Source: Ruegeria sp. HKCCSA071 (GTDB lineage: Bacteria; Pseudomonadota; Alphaproteobacteria; Rhodobacterales; Rhodobacteraceae). From it: DNA of 64,000 nt. Below the pieces are notes generated by a model, which did not search any database, was not told where the DNA came from, and saw only the letters and a program-made list of their open reading frames with translations. Numbering within the stretch: position 1 is the first letter of the stretch; the number at the start of each line of letters is the position of its first letter. The position numbers and the translations under genes are program-made. The stretch lies in contig NZ_JAEDOX010000013.1 in the NCBI RefSeq assembly GCF_017872555.1, positions 1 to 64,000 of the forward strand, written 5' to 3'. Below are positions 7,489 through 16,678 of the stretch, one piece after another.

Positions 7489-9231
7489 ATGGCAAACAAC
7501 TCACAAACACGCTTTGTTTCACCGAAAGCATGGGAACGTATCGAGCAGTGGTCCCGCCGCAAACCGGTTTTCGCTTTGATGGGTGAATTCAGCGCTGGCA
7601 AATCCACACTGATGAACTTTTTACTGCGAACGCATACATTGCCAACGCAGGTCACCGCGACCCAGCTACCACCGGTCTGGTTTAGCTGGGGCAGTGAAAC
7701 ACCGTACATCAAACGCCATGACGGAAGCGTTGAGCCAATTGAGCTGGATCAGCTTGAGACTGTTGGCGTCAATGACGCGCAGTTCATTCGTATCTTTCTT
7801 GAAGCAGATATTCTGGAAGCCGTCGATCTGATCGACACCCCCGGCATCTCGGACCCCAAGATCTCGACAGATGTCTGGCAGCGGGCAGTCGGTCAGGCAA
7901 ATGGTGTCATATGGTGCACCCATGCGACGCAAGCCTGGCGCGAAACCGAACGTGCAACGTGGGTTTCGCTGCCGGACCGCTTGCAACACAACTCTCTGTT
8001 GTTGGTGACGCGGGCGGATGCACTAAACCTTAAGGACCGCCAAAAGGTTCTGCGTCGTGTCAACCGCGAAGCCGGGCATCTGTTCAACCGGTCCATCTTG
8101 TTTTCTGCCCGGGATGCGATCAATGCCCGCGACAAGACTGGGGACGCTGAAATGTGGTCGCGCAGCGGCGGCGGTAAGATGATTGACAGTTTTCTGGAAA
8201 TCACAGAACAGATCATGGACAACCGCGCCGATCAGCTGGCACGGTACCAGATCGACAAAAGCCAGACGGGCGCATTCAAGGTTCAACCGCTGCGCCCTGC
8301 CCGCAAACCAGACGAACGAGAAGCACTGACCAGCGACATCGAAGCTGCACCTTTGCGACTGGTCAACCCGTTGGAAGACGAACAGCGAACTGAAGACAAC
8401 GATCTTAATGTCGTGACAAGTTTCCCCATTCGGCCAGCCCGCGTGGAGCGGCGCCCTGATGAGGGCGAACGAGTTCGGATCAACCCGGATGAAGCTGAAC
8501 GGCTGCGTGCCGAAATGGTATCAGACCCGGAGCAGATGTCCGAGAACGCTGATACCAGCGACGAATTGCGCGCCTTCTTCAAAGACACCTCGAACGATCC
8601 GCTGGAATTGAAGAATGTCGCCGGTCTGGAAGAAGATGTAGATGAGTTCGACCTGTCCGGTGAAATCGGCGATACAGATGACTCTGACGATCTGTTGGAT
8701 GACACTCCAGATGCTGAAACGGGCGACAAATCCGTTGATGACGTCCTGACTTCTTTGAACTCTACTTTGCGTGAAGCCTCGGTCGAAGCGGATGAAAGTG
8801 AGATTTTCACGCCGGAAGTTGAATCGCGTGATGATCGGGGTATCGAAGTCTCGGTATCCTCCATTGCGGCGTTGATGGCGGCTCAGCCCGAGAACAACGC
8901 TGAGGATTACGAACCTGAGCCTGAGTCAAACGGTTTGATAGAGGTCGTGGCCTCAGTCGAGGAAGACGCCCGCGATATCCGCCACGATGCGCATATCGAT
9001 CTTCCAGAGTCCGCAGTCGGGTCGCCGCTTAGCGCGTCGGATATGTGGCGGGAAATCACAAACAAGGAGGACCTGCCAAAAGACGCAGTCGGGCTTCAGA
9101 ATGTATTCAAAGCCTTTCTTGCCGAATTTGACCAGATCGCAGTTGAATATAGTGCAAAACAGTCCAGACACGCCCCGCAAGCCATTCCAAAGACGAAAGA
9201 AAGCAGCAGTGCAGAATGGCATGTTTTGTAA
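7489..9231 (+). CDS. Dynamin-like GTPase, small subunit of pair 1, with long acidic tail
   Basis: 580 residues. The GTPase domain fills the first 230 or so residues: G1 GEFSAGKS (32-39), G3 DTPG (116-119) and G4 TRAD (164-167). After the G3 region comes WCTHATQAWRETER, a signature shared with the partner GTPase at 12678. Residues from about 265 to 560 are acidic and low-complexity, rich in Asp, Glu, Ser and Thr, and probably disordered. They include clusters such as DTDDSDDLLDDTPD that could be phosphorylated by the kinase encoded downstream. It probably hetero-oligomerises with the preceding large GTPase, as tandem bacterial dynamins do (family knowledge). Co-transcription is implied by the eight-base gap. 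Confidence 0.82.
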   Translation: MANNSQTRFVSPKAWERIEQWSRRKPVFALMGEFSAGKSTLMNFLLRTHTLPTQVTATQLPPVWFSWGSETPYIKRHDGSVEPIELDQLETVGVNDAQFIRIFLEADILEAVDLIDTPGISDPKISTDVWQRAVGQANGVIWCTHATQAWRETERATWVSLPDRLQHNSLLLVTRADALNLKDRQKVLRRVNREAGHLFNRSILFSARDAINARDKTGDAEMWSRSGGGKMIDSFLEITEQIMDNRADQLARYQIDKSQTGAFKVQPLRPARKPDEREALTSDIEAAPLRLVNPLEDEQRTEDNDLNVVTSFPIRPARVERRPDEGERVRINPDEAERLRAEMVSDPEQMSENADTSDELRAFFKDTSNDPLELKNVAGLEEDVDEFDLSGEIGDTDDSDDLLDDTPDAETGDKSVDDVLTSLNSTLREASVEADESEIFTPEVESRDDRGIEVSVSSIAALMAAQPENNAEDYEPEPESNGLIEVVASVEEDARDIRHDAHIDLPESAVGSPLSASDMWREITNKEDLPKDAVGLQNVFKAFLAEFDQIAVEYSAKQSRHAPQAIPKTKESSSAEWHVL

Positions 9232-9277
9232 GCACGCCTTAGTCAAGGCGCTGAGAAGAAGGACTATAAAGAGTTAA

Positions 9278-9679
9278 ATGTCCATTCAGGATGCATTGAA
9301 CACCGCGATTGAAACGATACCCGACTGCATTGCAGCCGGGTATATCGACATGGAGACCGGCATGCTTTTAGGCAGCAGTGTCTCTGATTCCGATTGCGCA
9401 GAATCGCTGGACACTTTGGCAATCGCAGTGGCCAATCTGTTTCAGGGGCGGGGTGTCGCTGCATTTGAAGCGCTCTTGCACGAGGCCGGAAACACTGATG
9501 AGGAAAACACCGGGTTCGGGGAAATCGCGGTGTTTTCAAAAGACCGGTTGAACATCTTTTTGCGGACCAAGGAATATCCTGATCATGTGGTCTGCTATAT
9601 CTGCCGCAACAGCGCGAATGTGGGACTGGCACTCACGAAATCGCATCTCAGTCTCAAGCCGGTTGCGGCCGCAGTCTGA
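9278..9679 (+). CDS. Roadblock/LC7-like protein
   Basis: 133 residues, soluble. The pattern is that of the Roadblock/LC7 fold: an N-terminal helix (ALNTAIETIPDCIAAG), a strand with YIDMETGMLL, a helix around AESLDTLAIAVANLF, and C-terminal strands ending in the VVCYICR and NVGLALTKSHL segments. In bacteria such proteins regulate small GTPases, for example MglB acting on MglA. Here the gene sits between two pairs of dynamin-like GTPases, which suggests a role in controlling their nucleotide cycle or acting as a scaffold. No MglA-like small GTPase is present. The fold assignment is from sequence pattern only. Confidence 0.65.
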   Translation: MSIQDALNTAIETIPDCIAAGYIDMETGMLLGSSVSDSDCAESLDTLAIAVANLFQGRGVAAFEALLHEAGNTDEENTGFGEIAVFSKDRLNIFLRTKEYPDHVVCYICRNSANVGLALTKSHLSLKPVAAAV

Positions 9680-9702
9680 ACGGGACCAGAGGGGGTCACG
9701 GT

Positions 9703-10569
9703 ATGATGGACACAGACATTCTCGACATGCTCGAAGATATCGGACGGTCTTCGGTCGCCCGCCTGTCTCCGACGGTGATTGTCCCCGGTGAAACTGCTGC
9801 AGCCCGTCGGGCGGCTGTATTGCGTTTCATTCGCGGAACAATATTGCCCAGGCGACTGGAGCTGACCGCGGCAAATGGAAACTGCCTGAAAATCGAAGTG
9901 AACAGCTCTCGGATCACGGATGTGTTTCAGGTGCCGTCCGGGCAGATCCCTGATTTCGAAACGGAATCACGTACCGCGCTGGTCGATAAATTGGCCCAAC
10001 TGGTTTCTGACATCTCAGCCGCACCTGCCCCATTGGAACTGATGTCAGGAAAGCCCGCCTCATCGCTGGAGGCTGATGATGTTGGTATTACGCTGAGTGA
10101 GATCGAGAGCGCCTGCGCCGGAATTGAGCTCTCCTCTGAGCCCATCGTGTCTGTCGTTCCAGATGTTGAAAAACCTTCAGACAACGGCCCTGCCCCGTTA
10201 GCACGGTCGGGCAATTCGTTGGCGCACCAGTTTTTTGAAGGGGCCGAACGCTTTGCCACAGGTCGTGTCCTTGTGGACAATATGGAAAACACGGCACTGG
10301 CTTGCGAAGGAACCTGCAAACCTTCCGAAGGAATGCACCCCAATCAACAGATTTTGACACGTTTTGTTTCGGATCTTGCTGGTTGGAACAATGACACCCG
10401 GGGCGAATTCGAAGGCCCACATCTGATCGTCATGCGGCCATCGGGTGGTAAGGGTGCGGGTATGGCAGTTCTGAGCGATAACGAGCAGATCGCTGTGGCC
10501 ATCCACGATGCCCGCAAGCTTGGGGCGGTAATCAATCTTTGGAAATCTTTAGAGGAGGCCGAGGAATGA
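9703..10569 (+). CDS. Hypothetical protein in the dynamin operon
   Basis: 288 residues of no family I recognise. The N-terminal 120 residues look globular, with a basic helix at AAARRAAVLRFIRG. The middle (about 120-190) is acidic and Pro/Ser-rich, so probably a linker. The C-terminal 90 residues again look globular and contain a Gly-rich turn (RPSGGKGAGM) followed by strands, ending in a helix. This last part may be a second Roadblock-like domain, but the similarity is too weak to assert. There are tandem ATG codons at 9703 and 9706. A strong purine-rich run (AGAGGGGG) just upstream supports translation from here. Confidence 0.6.
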   Translation: MMDTDILDMLEDIGRSSVARLSPTVIVPGETAAARRAAVLRFIRGTILPRRLELTAANGNCLKIEVNSSRITDVFQVPSGQIPDFETESRTALVDKLAQLVSDISAAPAPLELMSGKPASSLEADDVGITLSEIESACAGIELSSEPIVSVVPDVEKPSDNGPAPLARSGNSLAHQFFEGAERFATGRVLVDNMENTALACEGTCKPSEGMHPNQQILTRFVSDLAGWNNDTRGEFEGPHLIVMRPSGGKGAGMAVLSDNEQIAVAIHDARKLGAVINLWKSLEEAEE

Positions 10570-10580
10570 CCGCCCCCAAA

Positions 10581-10619
10581 GCATTCAAATTTTCGACTAA
10601 TTCAATGCGTTGTTTTTTT
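10581..10619 (+). terminator. Possible internal terminator or attenuator between the two GTPase pairs
   Basis: GCATT (10581) and AATGC (about 10604-10608) can pair around an AT-rich imperfect stem, followed by a run of seven T residues. It is AT-rich and imperfect, so any termination is likely partial. It would set the second GTPase pair below the first. Confidence 0.3.
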
Positions 10620-10638
10620 GTAGTCAGGGTAAAGAGTA

Positions 10639-12681
10639 ATGAGTGAAACACATCGCCGCGAGCTTATTCGCATCGCAGAAGACATGAATGGGACGAGCAA
10701 TGATGAAACGCGTCAGTTCATATCGCGCATCATTGGTGATCTGGGGAAACTGAAACCGTCAGTTGCCTTCGTCGGGCAAATCAAAGCAGGAAAGTCGCGC
10801 TTGATCAACGGCTTCACCGGTCAGGCAGAATACCTGCCGTCGGACGTGAACCCCTGGACGACCGTGATCACCGACATGCATTTCGGGCACCCGAACGGTC
10901 GAACCGAAGGGGCCGAGTTCCATTTCTTCGACAACTACCAGTGGCAATCACTGATCGCCGAAGGCGAAGAATTGCGCAACATGTTCCCGGATGACGAGGA
11001 CAGCTACAAGCGCGAGATGATCGAAGAGCAGGTCGAAGCCATGAAGACCCGGGCGCGTCGGCGACTGGGGGACAGTTATGAACAGCTGTTGGGTCAACAC
11101 CACGATCTGGATCAACTGACATCCGATGATCTGGCGCGTTACGTGTGCGCCGGGGACGACCCTGCGGAAGATGGAACAATTGACCCCGGCAGTGATCGGG
11201 GACTTTACAGCGACATCACGCGCAAGGCCGAGGTCTATTTCGACATCGGACATTTCCCATTCCCTCTGACCGTCACTGATACGCCCGGAGTAAATGACCC
11301 CCTGCTGATCCGTGAGGAGATTTCGCGTCAGTATCTCAAGGAATCCGATTTCTTTGTGGTGGTTCTGTCAGCGCATCAGGCGTTGTCGCGTGCGGACCTG
11401 AAACTGTTCAGGCTGATGCAGGCATTGGAACTTGGACAGATCGTTGTCTTCATCAACCGAGTCGATGAATTGGGCGGCGGGGCCGATGATGCGGCAAAGG
11501 TGCGTCTGGATGTTGTAGACGGGCTCGAAAAAGCGTTAGGCACGTCGAATATCGATGTACTGATGGGAAGCGCACAATGGGCGCATTATGCACTGACCGG
11601 CGATGAAACCGGTGTGAACCACGATCATATTCTGGCTTGGTTGCGGGCGCACCCGGAACAGATGCAACAGTACCTGAACGGCGTGGCCGAGATCAAACAA
11701 GGCCCGGGACCCATCAGCCGCGAGGCTGTACTACGGTTTGCCGCGATGATCGCGTCGGGCTTGCCCGACTTGCGCCGCCATGTCACTCAGGCGTTGGCGG
11801 ACGGGCCGATAAACGAACAGCTGAGGATGGCGTGGCAGCATCTCGACAGCTTCGCGCGTGGCGATTTGGAGCGGTCACAGGTACATCTTCGTGCGCTGCA
11901 AGACGAAGGCAGCGCGGGGGCGCACAGCCCGGATGACAGCGACAAGACGCTTGGTGATCTGCGCAAATTGATTGCGGACAAATCGCAAGACATAGTCAAG
12001 GACATGGACGATGTTCTGTCAAACCTGCGTGGGGTCATGGATGACACAGTCTCTGAATCCGTCTTTGTTGTGGTGCGCGGACCTGAAGGACAATCCCCAT
12101 TGCTTGCCAAAGGCGGCGCGACCGAATTGAATTTCACTCCTTTGCGCGAACAAATGCGCGAGTTGGTGCAGGGCGCGTCGCAAGTGGTGCGGCAACGCAT
12201 GTTGAGCGAACTTTACGCGATCGACATGCAATGCAACGCCGCTTTGCGGGCACTGCCAGGTTGGCAGGAACCAGTCGACAATCGCATGAACACAAGTGCA
12301 GTGCGTTGGTTCCGCCCGGACACCACCGCCTTGACCCGTGGCATTACCGTTGAGCTGCGTGTAAACTGGTTGTCGCGTCTGATATCGCGCAACAGCGTTG
12401 TGGCGCGGGCCGAGCGCATGATCGTGCAGGAATTCGAACTGATTGGCGATGACCTGATCGACACAACGCGTGAAAACCTTCTGGAACGGTTGAAAACCGT
12501 TCTGGATCATTACTTGGCTCTGTTGGCAGGCCATCTTGAGCACCGCTCCGGAGCAGGTGAGTTGAATGCTCAGGCGAAAGCACAAGCTGCGTTTGAACGG
12601 GCGCGCCGTATTGCTGACGAGTTGGATAGTGTCTTTGGAACAAGCAACGTGGACGAACGACAAGCAGAGGCTGCGGAATGA
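10639..12681 (+). CDS. Dynamin-like large GTPase, large subunit of pair 2
   Basis: 680 residues, built like the large GTPase at 5468-7480. It has G1 GQIKAGKS (46-53), SDVNPWTT in switch I (68-75), G3 DTPG (214-217) and G4 NRVD (273-276), then a long helical region. Toward the C-terminus, ITVELRVNWLSRLISRN occupies the place of the Trp-rich patch of the first paralogue. The N-terminal extension before the P-loop is 15 residues shorter than in the paralogue. The last codon overlaps the start of the next gene (ATGA), indicating tight coupling of the large and small subunits. The expected activity is GTP-driven membrane binding, bending or tethering at the inner membrane. Confidence 0.87.
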   Translation: MSETHRRELIRIAEDMNGTSNDETRQFISRIIGDLGKLKPSVAFVGQIKAGKSRLINGFTGQAEYLPSDVNPWTTVITDMHFGHPNGRTEGAEFHFFDNYQWQSLIAEGEELRNMFPDDEDSYKREMIEEQVEAMKTRARRRLGDSYEQLLGQHHDLDQLTSDDLARYVCAGDDPAEDGTIDPGSDRGLYSDITRKAEVYFDIGHFPFPLTVTDTPGVNDPLLIREEISRQYLKESDFFVVVLSAHQALSRADLKLFRLMQALELGQIVVFINRVDELGGGADDAAKVRLDVVDGLEKALGTSNIDVLMGSAQWAHYALTGDETGVNHDHILAWLRAHPEQMQQYLNGVAEIKQGPGPISREAVLRFAAMIASGLPDLRRHVTQALADGPINEQLRMAWQHLDSFARGDLERSQVHLRALQDEGSAGAHSPDDSDKTLGDLRKLIADKSQDIVKDMDDVLSNLRGVMDDTVSESVFVVVRGPEGQSPLLAKGGATELNFTPLREQMRELVQGASQVVRQRMLSELYAIDMQCNAALRALPGWQEPVDNRMNTSAVRWFRPDTTALTRGITVELRVNWLSRLISRNSVVARAERMIVQEFELIGDDLIDTTRENLLERLKTVLDHYLALLAGHLEHRSGAGELNAQAKAQAAFERARRIADELDSVFGTSNVDERQAEAAE

Positions 12682-13964
12682 TTGAGTTTCCCGGAACCGA
12701 ACAGGAAGTGCGCCAGCTGGAGCGTTTTCTGACAACGACAGAAAAGTTGTCGTCGGACCCGAAATTGGAAGATATGCGCGCACGGGCCCTGGCCCATGCT
12801 GAGCGTCTGTCCAACGCGGTTAACATCGGTTTCGCTGGAGAGTTCGGGGCGGGCAAGTCAAGCCTTGCGAACATGTTGGCAGGGGCGGATATTCTTCCAA
12901 CCGGTCCGCAGCATCTGAAGCTGCCACTTGTTATCGTTGCCTACGCGGATACGCCAGAGACGACAGTCGGCTGGTGGAACAAGGAGCCCAAGACATATTC
13001 TGGCATAGCACTGGAAAAGGCCGCTGCGGATGAGCCTGACTTTATCTCTGTTGGATTGAACACCCCTGCTCTCAAAGAGATATCACTGTTCGATCTTCCC
13101 GGCTCTGGCGCATTGGATGATACATACAAACAGACACTGGACCTGCTGAAGTTCGTCGACTGTGCCATCTGGTGTACTAATGGCACTAGCGCATGGCGTG
13201 AAACAGAACGGCATTTGTGGGCGCAGGTGCCGCCCGAGCTACGAGCCAACAGCCTGCTGGCGGTCACGCATGCTGATTTGCCCCCGGTGCAGTCCGCTCT
13301 GGATCGGGTGCTAGCTCGATTGAACAAAGAAAAAGAAGGTCTGTTTCGCGCTGTGGTCCCAATTGGCACACCCGTCGCGGTGCGCGCCATGGCACAAGAG
13401 CCAGAACCTGATTTCGATCTTTGGGAAAACTGTGGTGGCCAGGAACTTGCGGAAAGGGTCCTTGATGCGGCGTCTGACCGGCGGCGCAGTGACCTTGACG
13501 CTGCTCGGAAGGATCTGAAGAACGAGTTTCTGCCATTCCTGGAAACATTGAAAGGGCCCGAACCGGAACCGACCGTAAGCGATGCTGCCTCAATGCAGTC
13601 AACGTTGGAGTCTGCCCTTCCGCCACTGAACAACCCCATTCTTGAAGACTGGCTAGCTGCCATTGCAAGCATCTATGAAGATCTGCGTGACTCCGCTGAT
13701 ATTGAACCCGCTGCCTTTCTGCAAAGCTGCCAGGAAATCGTCGAAGATTTCGCAGAGCGGTTGGACCAAGGTGGTGAAATTGATCCTGATGCTGATTGGA
13801 TTCCGGCTGAGTTCGAAAAAGCGACTGACTTGTTGTTGTTGCTTCAGTTTGAAAGCGGGGATGCGCCTTTGAAAGACGCAATCAGCATACTTGTACAGCT
13901 TGGTGACAACCTTGCATGGGCTGGCAGTACCGTCGCCGCGGCGCAACCTAAAACCGGTACCTAG
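12678..13964 (+). CDS. Dynamin-like GTPase, small subunit of pair 2
   Basis: 428 residues. It has G1 GEFGAGKS (54-61), G3 DLPG (139-142) in place of DTPG, and G4 THAD (197-200). WCTNGTSAWRETER follows G3 and matches the signature in the small GTPase of pair 1. It lacks the long acidic tail of that protein. The C-terminal 200 residues are acidic and helical. The gene overlaps the preceding large GTPase by four bases (ATGA) and is the last of the operon, with a strong terminator 40 bases downstream. It is probably the hetero-oligomeric partner of the protein at 10639. Confidence 0.83.
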   Translation: MIEFPGTEQEVRQLERFLTTTEKLSSDPKLEDMRARALAHAERLSNAVNIGFAGEFGAGKSSLANMLAGADILPTGPQHLKLPLVIVAYADTPETTVGWWNKEPKTYSGIALEKAAADEPDFISVGLNTPALKEISLFDLPGSGALDDTYKQTLDLLKFVDCAIWCTNGTSAWRETERHLWAQVPPELRANSLLAVTHADLPPVQSALDRVLARLNKEKEGLFRAVVPIGTPVAVRAMAQEPEPDFDLWENCGGQELAERVLDAASDRRRSDLDAARKDLKNEFLPFLETLKGPEPEPTVSDAASMQSTLESALPPLNNPILEDWLAAIASIYEDLRDSADIEPAAFLQSCQEIVEDFAERLDQGGEIDPDADWIPAEFEKATDLLLLLQFESGDAPLKDAISILVQLGDNLAWAGSTVAAAQPKTGT

Positions 13965-14003
13965 CCACTTTTCACAAGGATTGAAGCGCTGTGAAGCGAT
14001 TCG

Positions 14004-14030
14004 AAGGGCCGAAGAATCGGCCCTTTATTG
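14004..14030 (+). terminator. Rho-independent terminator of the GTPase operon
   Basis: AAGGGCCGA (14004-14012) and TCGGCCCTT (14017-14025) form a perfect nine-base-pair stem with an AGAA loop, followed by TATTGTTT. It lies 40 bases after the stop of the last GTPase gene and separates the GTPase block from the kinase block. Confidence 0.85.
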
Positions 14031-14305
14031 TTTCGAATTCGTAGACCAACAGACCTGTTTGGGGTCATCAGTTTTCGTTTTTCCCACCCCATAGGTCAAT
14101 ATGTAGTATTAGCACGAAGTCGGCATACTATATAAGCTTTATTCAAAAAAACGATCCTTAGTGAAGCCATCAGGCGGCCCCATTAAAGTCAAATTTGAAA
14201 CGTCTAACCGTTCTTAAGTGTCCTGCGGTTGTTTTTGGTTGTGAGTTCGTGGGCTGCCGGCCCTGTTAGATAAAGCCGCAAAATGAGTAGAACGGGCGGA
14301 TTGAA
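14031..14305. other. Intergenic region upstream of the kinase block
   Basis: About 275 AT-rich bases after the terminator. They must hold the promoter of the kinase operon, but I cannot point to convincing -35 and -10 boxes. No small gene is evident. Confidence 0.4.
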
Positions 14306-16477
14306 ATGAGCCACAACCAGGCTGTCGGTGCAACGCACGACGAACCAAAGATTGAAGGACTGCAACCGGGCGCAAAGCTGTTGCGCGGACAGTATGAAAT
14401 CCTCCAATACCTCAGCAATGGCGGATTTGGAATCACCTATCTAGCGCGCGACAGCCTGGAGCGTGATGTCGTGATCAAGGAATGTTTCCCCGGTGCGTTG
14501 TGCCGTCGCAACGGGGACCTGGTTGAGCCGAACGACCCGTCCTACAAGGATGATCTGCGCGCCATTATCGACCTGTTTATTCAGGAAGCCCGCAATCATG
14601 CGCGTCTGGTGCATCCGAACATCGTCGACGTTCACCAGGTGTTCGAAGATAATGACACAGCTTACATCGCTATGGATCTGATCCGTGGTTGCGACCTGCT
14701 GGACTATGTTGAAAATCCGGAAAACGACGGTGGTCCTGACTTTATCGTACAGGTAACAGAAAAGATGCTGTCCGCGGTGTCGTTCATCCACCAAAGCGGG
14801 ATGCTGCACCGTGACATTTCGCCGGATAACATCCTGATTGACGAAAACGGAAACCCGGTCCTGATAGATTTCGGTGCCGCGCGTGAGCAAGCCGCAAACA
14901 AGTCGGCCGCATTGTTGACCCTGCGCGTCATAAAAGACGGATATTCGCCGCACGAGTTTTACGTCCGAGGTGCCGAACAGGGGCCCAGCAGCGATCTCTA
15001 TGTTTTGGCGGCAACCCTATACCATGCGATCAGTGGTGAACGTCCGGTCGACGGCCAGAGTCGCCTGAATGCATTCAACAACGGGCAGGACGACCCTTAT
15101 ACCCCATTGGCAGACCGCTTTGACGGATATCCCGATGGATTCCTCGAAGCAATCGACAAGGCAATGGAAGTGCACGCAACGGACCGTTTGCAGACAGCCT
15201 TGGATTGGCTGCGCATGTTCCGCGGCCCTGGCGTGATGTTTGATACCTTCGCCTATCGCCCGGTTTCGGTGATCGTCGGCATGGATCGCAAGGACAAGGA
15301 AGAAGAAAAGGCGCGGATCAAGGCCGAAAGCGAAAATGCCGAAGCGGTTGTTACGGCTCTGCTCGCCGGGAACTCGGACATTGTTCGCGAAAACGAAAAA
15401 AAGAATGAACCCGAGATGGCCAAGATTTCCGCAAAAGCGGAAACACCGGTCGCAGTTGATACCGTAGTTCAGAGCGGATCCGGTGGCAGCGGCAAGATGA
15501 TAGCTGGTGCAGCAGTGCTTGTGGCAGCATTGGCCGCAGGCGGTTTCTTTGTGATGTCCGGCGACAAAGGTGAAGAACAAGCTGAGGTTACGACGACGCT
15601 GCCTGAAGCAACCACTCAAACTGCCGAAGCAGAACCGCCCGCGGTGGAAGAGCCCGCGGCCGAAACACCTGAACCCGACGTCGCGGTCGCTTCAGAGCAA
15701 CAACCTGAACCAGAAGAGCCTGTCGAGCAGGCGCAAGTTGAACCTGCGGAACCAACCGCCGCAGAAGTAGCGTCCGAAACTACCGAGACGGTCGGTGCCC
15801 AAGAACAACCAGCAGAACAAGAGATTGCGGCCGCTGTGGCCGAACCCAAAACCGATGCCGCTTCCGGTACTCCCGCAGAACAACAGATATCGTTCCTCCA
15901 TTGGGATGTTGAAATCCCCTTCCAGACATCCCGCCGCCGCACCGCAACAGGTGCAACTATAGCGGTTACCGGTGTGGACGCCGATCAGGACATGAGCATT
16001 GTCGGCGAGTGGGTGGAACCCGGAGTTGTGATCTTTACGCTGAACGGCAACCCGGTTCGTGAAGACATGTCTTTCGCTGCGCAGGTCCTAGACAAGCTAA
16101 GCGTCGATCCAGACGGCTATACTCGCGTTGCAGCACGCTATCGTCCGCTTGGAAAGACCCGTGCACAGAATGGCCTGCTAGCACTGCCTGCGCTGCGCTC
16201 GATCGGTTTGGAGAACGGTTATTCGTTCACTGTCAGCGGCTCGGGAAGTGACGGATGGCAGACAGAAGTTAGCTCCGTCCCGGCAGAGCCAACGGGCCAA
16301 CTGCGAAAAGGTGATGTTCTGTTAAGCGAAAGCCAGACTGACATGACATTGAATGGGCCCGAAGGCCTTGATGACATGCTGGCTGCGCTGGTTTCCGACA
16401 GCCAGCCAGAAGCAAAGCTGACCGTGCTCCGTAACGGTGCCGAAGTAGCCGCGATCATGCAGTTAGCGCAGGAGTGA
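14306..16477 (+). CDS. Transmembrane Ser/Thr protein kinase with extracytoplasmic C-terminal domain
   Basis: 723 residues. The kinase domain (about 28-305) has the Gly loop SNGGFG (37-42), Lys58 in VVIKE, a likely helix-C Glu95, the catalytic loop HRDISPDN (168-175) and DFG (188-190), so it should be active. A juxtamembrane charged stretch (325-375) leads to one transmembrane helix (about 398-417). A Glu/Pro/Ala-rich linker (420-555) follows, then a C-terminal domain of about 160 residues that resembles two degenerate PDZ-like halves. The topology is cytoplasmic kinase and periplasmic sensor. The next genes encode an FHA reader and a PP2C phosphatase, a classic phospho-switch set. The ribosome binding site is weak (GGCGGA). 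Confidence 0.88.
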   Translation: MSHNQAVGATHDEPKIEGLQPGAKLLRGQYEILQYLSNGGFGITYLARDSLERDVVIKECFPGALCRRNGDLVEPNDPSYKDDLRAIIDLFIQEARNHARLVHPNIVDVHQVFEDNDTAYIAMDLIRGCDLLDYVENPENDGGPDFIVQVTEKMLSAVSFIHQSGMLHRDISPDNILIDENGNPVLIDFGAAREQAANKSAALLTLRVIKDGYSPHEFYVRGAEQGPSSDLYVLAATLYHAISGERPVDGQSRLNAFNNGQDDPYTPLADRFDGYPDGFLEAIDKAMEVHATDRLQTALDWLRMFRGPGVMFDTFAYRPVSVIVGMDRKDKEEEKARIKAESENAEAVVTALLAGNSDIVRENEKKNEPEMAKISAKAETPVAVDTVVQSGSGGSGKMIAGAAVLVAALAAGGFFVMSGDKGEEQAEVTTTLPEATTQTAEAEPPAVEEPAAETPEPDVAVASEQQPEPEEPVEQAQVEPAEPTAAEVASETTETVGAQEQPAEQEIAAAVAEPKTDAASGTPAEQQISFLHWDVEIPFQTSRRRTATGATIAVTGVDADQDMSIVGEWVEPGVVIFTLNGNPVREDMSFAAQVLDKLSVDPDGYTRVAARYRPLGKTRAQNGLLALPALRSIGLENGYSFTVSGSGSDGWQTEVSSVPAEPTGQLRKGDVLLSESQTDMTLNGPEGLDDMLAALVSDSQPEAKLTVLRNGAEVAAIMQLAQE

Positions 16478-16678
16478 TCTGACCGGTTCATTTTTGATCT
16501 GCCAGTGTGTGTTTACTGAGGGTGGCGTTCAGTTTGCCGCCCGGTGGGGTCCGGCCCACCGCAGAGAGTACCAGTTTCCATGTTTTTCGTTGAGTGTCTC
16601 TGCGTTGTTTCACGCGGAGGTAGGTAGCAGCCCAATGGCACGAAAGGTCCGTGCCAACAATTCGAAGGTGTCGACACC

